Shown here: positions 50,020 through 52,764 of the stretch, piece after piece
How the letters are laid out: each line of letters starts with the position of its first letter
How positions within the stretch are numbered: the first letter of the stretch is position 1
From: an uncultured Prevotellaceae bacterium
GTDB lineage: Bacteria > Bacteroidota > Bacteroidia > Bacteroidales > Bacteroidaceae
Length of the DNA: 52,764 nucleotides
Direction of reading: 5' to 3'
Assembly: GCA_937893145.1 (NCBI GenBank)
Contig: CALBJW010000143.1
Coordinates: 1 to 52,764 of the forward strand
Made by a program: the position numbers and the translations under genes
Notes under the pieces: model-generated
What the model was told of the DNA's origin: nothing
The model's database searches: none
The model's input: the letters and a program-made list of their open reading frames with translations, nothing else

Positions 50020-51501
50020 ATGGCAAAAGAACTTAAAGATTTGACTAAGCGCTCGGAGGACTACTCTAAGTGGTACAATGAGCTTGTTGTGAAGGCAGAC
50101 CTCGCAGAGCAGGCTGACGTTCGTGGATGTATGGTTATCAAGCCATACGGATATGCAATCTGGGAAAAGATGCAGCGTCAGCTTGATGATATGTTTAAGG
50201 AAACTGGTGTACAGAACGCATATTTCCCACTCCTTATCCCAAAGAGCTTCCTCTCGAAGGAGGCAGAACATGTTGAGGGTTTTGCTAAGGAGTGTGCTGT
50301 TGTCACTCACTACCGTCTCAAGACTAACGAGACTCACGATGGTGTAGTTGTTGACCCTGCTGCTAAGCTTGAGGAGGAACTCATCATCCGTCCTACTTCT
50401 GAGACTATCATCTGGAACACATACAAGAACTGGATTAACTCTTACCGCGACCTCCCTATCCTCTGCAACCAGTGGTGTAACGTGATGCGTTGGGAGATGC
50501 GTACTCGTCTCTTCCTCCGTACATCTGAGTTCCTCTGGCAAGAAGGCCACACAGCTCATGCTACTCGTGAGGAGGCAGAAGAGCGCACAAAGCAGATGAT
50601 TAATATCTATGCTAAGTTTGCTGAGGAATACATGGCTGTTCCTGTTATCCAGGGTGTGAAGAGTGAGACAGAGCGTTTCGCAGGTGCACTCGATACATAT
50701 ACTATTGAAGCAATGATGCAGGACGGTAAGGCTCTCCAGAGTGGTACAAGCCACTTCCTCGGTCAGAACTTCGGTAAGGCATTTGATGTACAGTTCCTCA
50801 ACAAGGAGAACAAGCCAGAATATGCTTGGGCTACTTCATGGGGTGTGTCAACTCGTCTTATGGGTGCCCTCATCATGACTCACTCAGACGACAATGGTCT
50901 TGTACTCCCTCCAAAGCTCGCTCCAATTCAGGTTGTCATCATCCCAATCGGTAAGGGCGACCAGATGGCTATGCTCGATGAGAAGGCTGCTGCTATCGTA
51001 AACAACTTGAAGGCTATGGGCATCAGCGTGAAGTATGACGATGCTGACAACAAGCGTCCCGGCTTCAAGTTCGCCGACTATGAGGTGAAGGGTGTTCCCG
51101 TACGCGTTGCCCTGGGCATGCGTGACCTTGAGAATGGCACGGCTGAAATAATGCGCCGTGACACTCTTGAGAAGGAGAATGTTCAGTTCGACACTCTTGC
51201 CGACACGATACCCGCCCTTCTTGATGAAATGCAGAAGGCCATCTTCGAAAAGGCAAAGGCATGGCGTGACGAGCGTATGGTGAAGGTTGACAGCTACGAT
51301 GAGTTCAAGACACAGATCGAGGCCGGCAACTTTGTCCTGGCACACTGGGACGGAACTCCTGAAACTGAGGCAAAGATAAAGGAGGAGACCAAGGCCACCA
51401 TCCGCTGCATACCCATGGACTTTGACACCACTGAGGAAGGCCGGTGCGTGTACACCGGTGCACCGTCACACCGCCGTGTCCTGTTCGCACGCTCCTATTG
51501 A
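50020..51501 (+). CDS. proS: Prolyl-tRNA synthetase (archaeal/eukaryal type)
   Basis: Class II synthetase charging tRNA-Pro. The 493-aa protein lacks the bacterial editing insertion and belongs to the shorter archaeal/eukaryal group common in Bacteroidota: DFTKRSEDYSKWYNE-like start (LTKRSEDYSKWYNELV), RPTSETIIWNTYKNWINSYRDLP, LRTSEFLWQEGHTAHAT, and the C-terminal ARSY ending. Codon choice changes inside the gene. All 12 Pro codons before 51,058 are CCA or CCT; of the six from there on, four are CCC, one CCG, one CCT. CTG Leu and ATA Ile also appear only in the 3' part. The reading frame is intact. Confidence 0.95.
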   Translation: MAKELKDLTKRSEDYSKWYNELVVKADLAEQADVRGCMVIKPYGYAIWEKMQRQLDDMFKETGVQNAYFPLLIPKSFLSKEAEHVEGFAKECAVVTHYRLKTNETHDGVVVDPAAKLEEELIIRPTSETIIWNTYKNWINSYRDLPILCNQWCNVMRWEMRTRLFLRTSEFLWQEGHTAHATREEAEERTKQMINIYAKFAEEYMAVPVIQGVKSETERFAGALDTYTIEAMMQDGKALQSGTSHFLGQNFGKAFDVQFLNKENKPEYAWATSWGVSTRLMGALIMTHSDDNGLVLPPKLAPIQVVIIPIGKGDQMAMLDEKAAAIVNNLKAMGISVKYDDADNKRPGFKFADYEVKGVPVRVALGMRDLENGTAEIMRRDTLEKENVQFDTLADTIPALLDEMQKAIFEKAKAWRDERMVKVDSYDEFKTQIEAGNFVLAHWDGTPETEAKIKEETKATIRCIPMDFDTTEEGRCVYTGAPSHRRVLFARSY

Positions 51502-51527
51502 TATGATATAAGGTGGGAATGTTTTGG

Positions 51528-51560
51528 ACGGCTCCTCAGGAAGGGGCCGTTCTTTTTTTT
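51528..51560. terminator. Terminator between proS and the tamB-like gene
   Basis: 8-bp stem ACGGCTCC/GGGGCCGT (one wobble pair), 7-nt loop, then a run of eight T on the plus strand. The last T is the first base of the converging gene's stop codon. Confidence 0.8.
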
Positions 51561-52764
51561 CAGAAATCCCTTTCAAAGACAACTCCTACACCCTGTGTGG
51601 TCAGCGTGGTCTTGGAGAAGTACTTGTCATTGGTCTTGTTGTAGCCCTTCAGACTGATGCCCTGGCGCGGCAGCAGCTTGTACTTTATTTCAAAGTCGCC
51701 AATGAAGTTCGACGTGTTGTTTATGGTGTTCTCCCTGTAACCGAAATTGCCGTTGAACAGCAGGCGGTTGTCAAGCAGGCGGGCTTCAAGTATGCCTTCA
51801 AGTTCCTTGTTGTTCAGGTTCGTGGCATCATTTGACAGGTAGCTGCTGGCGCTCACGTTGCTTGACAGCGTGATATGCTCATTGTCCAGCACCTGTGCCA
51901 GCAGGTTGTTTATCTGGCCGCTGACGGTCGAATTCACTATTGATTCCATGGCGCTGGGGCCCATGCTGTTCATGCCGGCCTGCGCGTAGTCATAGGTGTA
52001 GAAGCGTCCAATGGCCAGAAGGTACATGAACTGCAGGTTGCGCTGTTCTTCAGTTGATGTGGCGCTTGCCAGAATGTCCTTTTCCTGCGCTGTACCGGAA
52101 GGCATGTCCACGTCAAAGCTCAATGACGGTTCCTGGATGCTTCCTGTTATGTCCATGAGACACCTTACGCGTACGTTGTTGCTGTTCGATGCCAGGCTGG
52201 GATCCAGGTCATACACTGACACTGAATTCACGTTGTGGTATGTGTGTATGCTCATTTCAGTGTTCTGCGGCGAACCGTTGAACCTGACATAACTGTTTTC
52301 AAGCAGCGAGAAATTCTTGCGTATGATGTCCTGTACCGACAGCGCGCACTGCCCGTAGTTGACGTTGTACAGTCCGTTCAGGGTCAGTCCGTCAGTGGCA
52401 TTGTATTTGGCTGAAATGTCACCGCTGCCGCGGAACATGCCTGACAGTGAACTTATGTCCACGTCAATTACCGCATCGTCAGTGCACTGGACGTTGAAGT
52501 CAAGGTTCAGGGGAGTTGATCTCCTGGCCTTGCCGTTCTTCCCGGCGCTGCCGTCAGCGGCCTCTTCCTGCCGCGGCGCATTGCGGTCCACTATAGTCAG
52601 GAAACTGTTGTCCTGGACGGTACTTGCACTGCTGTACCCCAGTCTCGTGCCGGGTGAAGTCCTGACATCGGCCTGAATGGCAAGCCCGCTGCGGTCATCG
52701 TACCTGAGTGTCATGCTGCCTTCAGCCTGCAGGGTGGCGTATATGCTGCCCTGTTCGGTGCGGG
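51560..52764 (-). CDS. TamB-like translocation/assembly protein, C-terminal part (cut by right edge)
   Basis: The frame continues past the last in-view Met to the window edge, so only the final 400 or so residues are seen. They show the beta-rich repetitive pattern of AsmA/TamB proteins (GMFRGSGDISAKYNATDGLTLNGLYNV) and the DUF490 C-terminal block: PSLSFDVDMPSGTAQEKDILASAT, NLQFMYLLAIGRFYTY, GQINNLLAQVLDN, ending GISLKGYNKTNDKYFSKTTLTTQGVGVVFERDF. It is an envelope protein that bridges inner and outer membranes for lipid or beta-barrel delivery. Base composition is much GC-richer than in the rest of the window (39 of 60 bases in 52501-52560). Confidence 0.88.
   Translation of the reverse strand, partial: RTEQGSIYATLQAEGSMTLRYDDRSGLAIQADVRTSPGTRLGYSSASTVQDNSFLTIVDRNAPRQEEAADGSAGKNGKARRSTPLNLDFNVQCTDDAVIDVDISSLSGMFRGSGDISAKYNATDGLTLNGLYNVNYGQCALSVQDIIRKNFSLLENSYVRFNGSPQNTEMSIHTYHNVNSVSVYDLDPSLASNSNNVRVRCLMDITGSIQEPSLSFDVDMPSGTAQEKDILASATSTEEQRNLQFMYLLAIGRFYTYDYAQAGMNSMGPSAMESIVNSTVSGQINNLLAQVLDNEHITLSSNVSASSYLSNDATNLNNKELEGILEARLLDNRLLFNGNFGYRENTINNTSNFIGDFEIKYKLLPRQGISLKGYNKTNDKYFSKTTLTTQGVGVVFERDF

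Overview
The window looks like a chromosomal segment of a gut or rumen Bacteroidota bacterium, most probably Prevotella or a close relative. The evidence is: recurrent TAnnTTTG -7 boxes, often without visible Shine-Dalgarno sequences; Bacteroidia-type gene families (DUF4270 lipoprotein, GT3 glycogen synthase, short alpha-glucan phosphorylase, OmpA/glycine-zipper lipoprotein, TamB); the archaeal/eukaryal-type ProS; and two secreted GH51 arabinofuranosidases. No phage, plasmid, IS, integrase or CRISPR array was seen.

Layout. 1-5039 (minus): branched-chain amino acid operon ilvD-ilvB-ilvN-ilvC, with ilvC cut by the left edge and an IlvN carrying a cysteine-rich N-terminal extension. 5271-5873: riboflavin synthase. 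5960-8855 (plus): small lipoprotein plus secreted GH51 enzyme. 8956-13253 (minus): glycogen pair, GT3 synthase then phosphorylase. 13445-15853 (minus): secreted M1 peptidase, divergent from trpS (16023-17156). 17323-19139 (minus): YbjQ-NfeD-stomatin. 19308-20636: conserved hypothetical. 21308-24565: GH51 arabinofuranosidase fused in frame to a metallo-beta-lactamase-fold domain. 24760-33218 (minus): porin followed by an aromatic-acid cluster (indolepyruvate oxidoreductase IorA/IorB, two phenylacetate-CoA ligases, ACT protein, PaaI-type thioesterase, aminotransferase), which together could interconvert aromatic amino acids and arylacetates. 33621-38815 (plus): aspS, tRNA-Lys(CTT), YycJ-like hydrolase, a one-domain glycogen-synthase-like protein and a DUF4270 lipoprotein. 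38911-41706 (minus): nrdD and nrdG. 42055-47495 (minus): gyrA and two secreted TPR proteins. 48127-49762 (minus): mtgA and an OmpA-like lipoprotein. 50020-51501: proS. 51560 to the right edge: 3' part of a TamB-like gene.

The least explained DNA is between genes. Short periodic arrays occur with 7, 8, 11, 12 and 22 bp periods. One 22-bp unit with core CCGTATGTTT recurs as a triplet in two gaps 27 kb apart (20830-20895 and 47819-47884). The gap upstream of gyrA also holds five TGTTCC cores spaced exactly 12 bp apart, plus inverted GGAACA clusters. A fold-back element with perfect 24-bp terminal inverted repeats lies at 24566-24750.

A caution on assembly: codon choice and base composition change abruptly inside proS near 51,055, and everything to the right is clearly GC-richer. 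This suggests an inter-species recombination junction or a chimeric contig, so the tamB fragment may not belong to the same genome.
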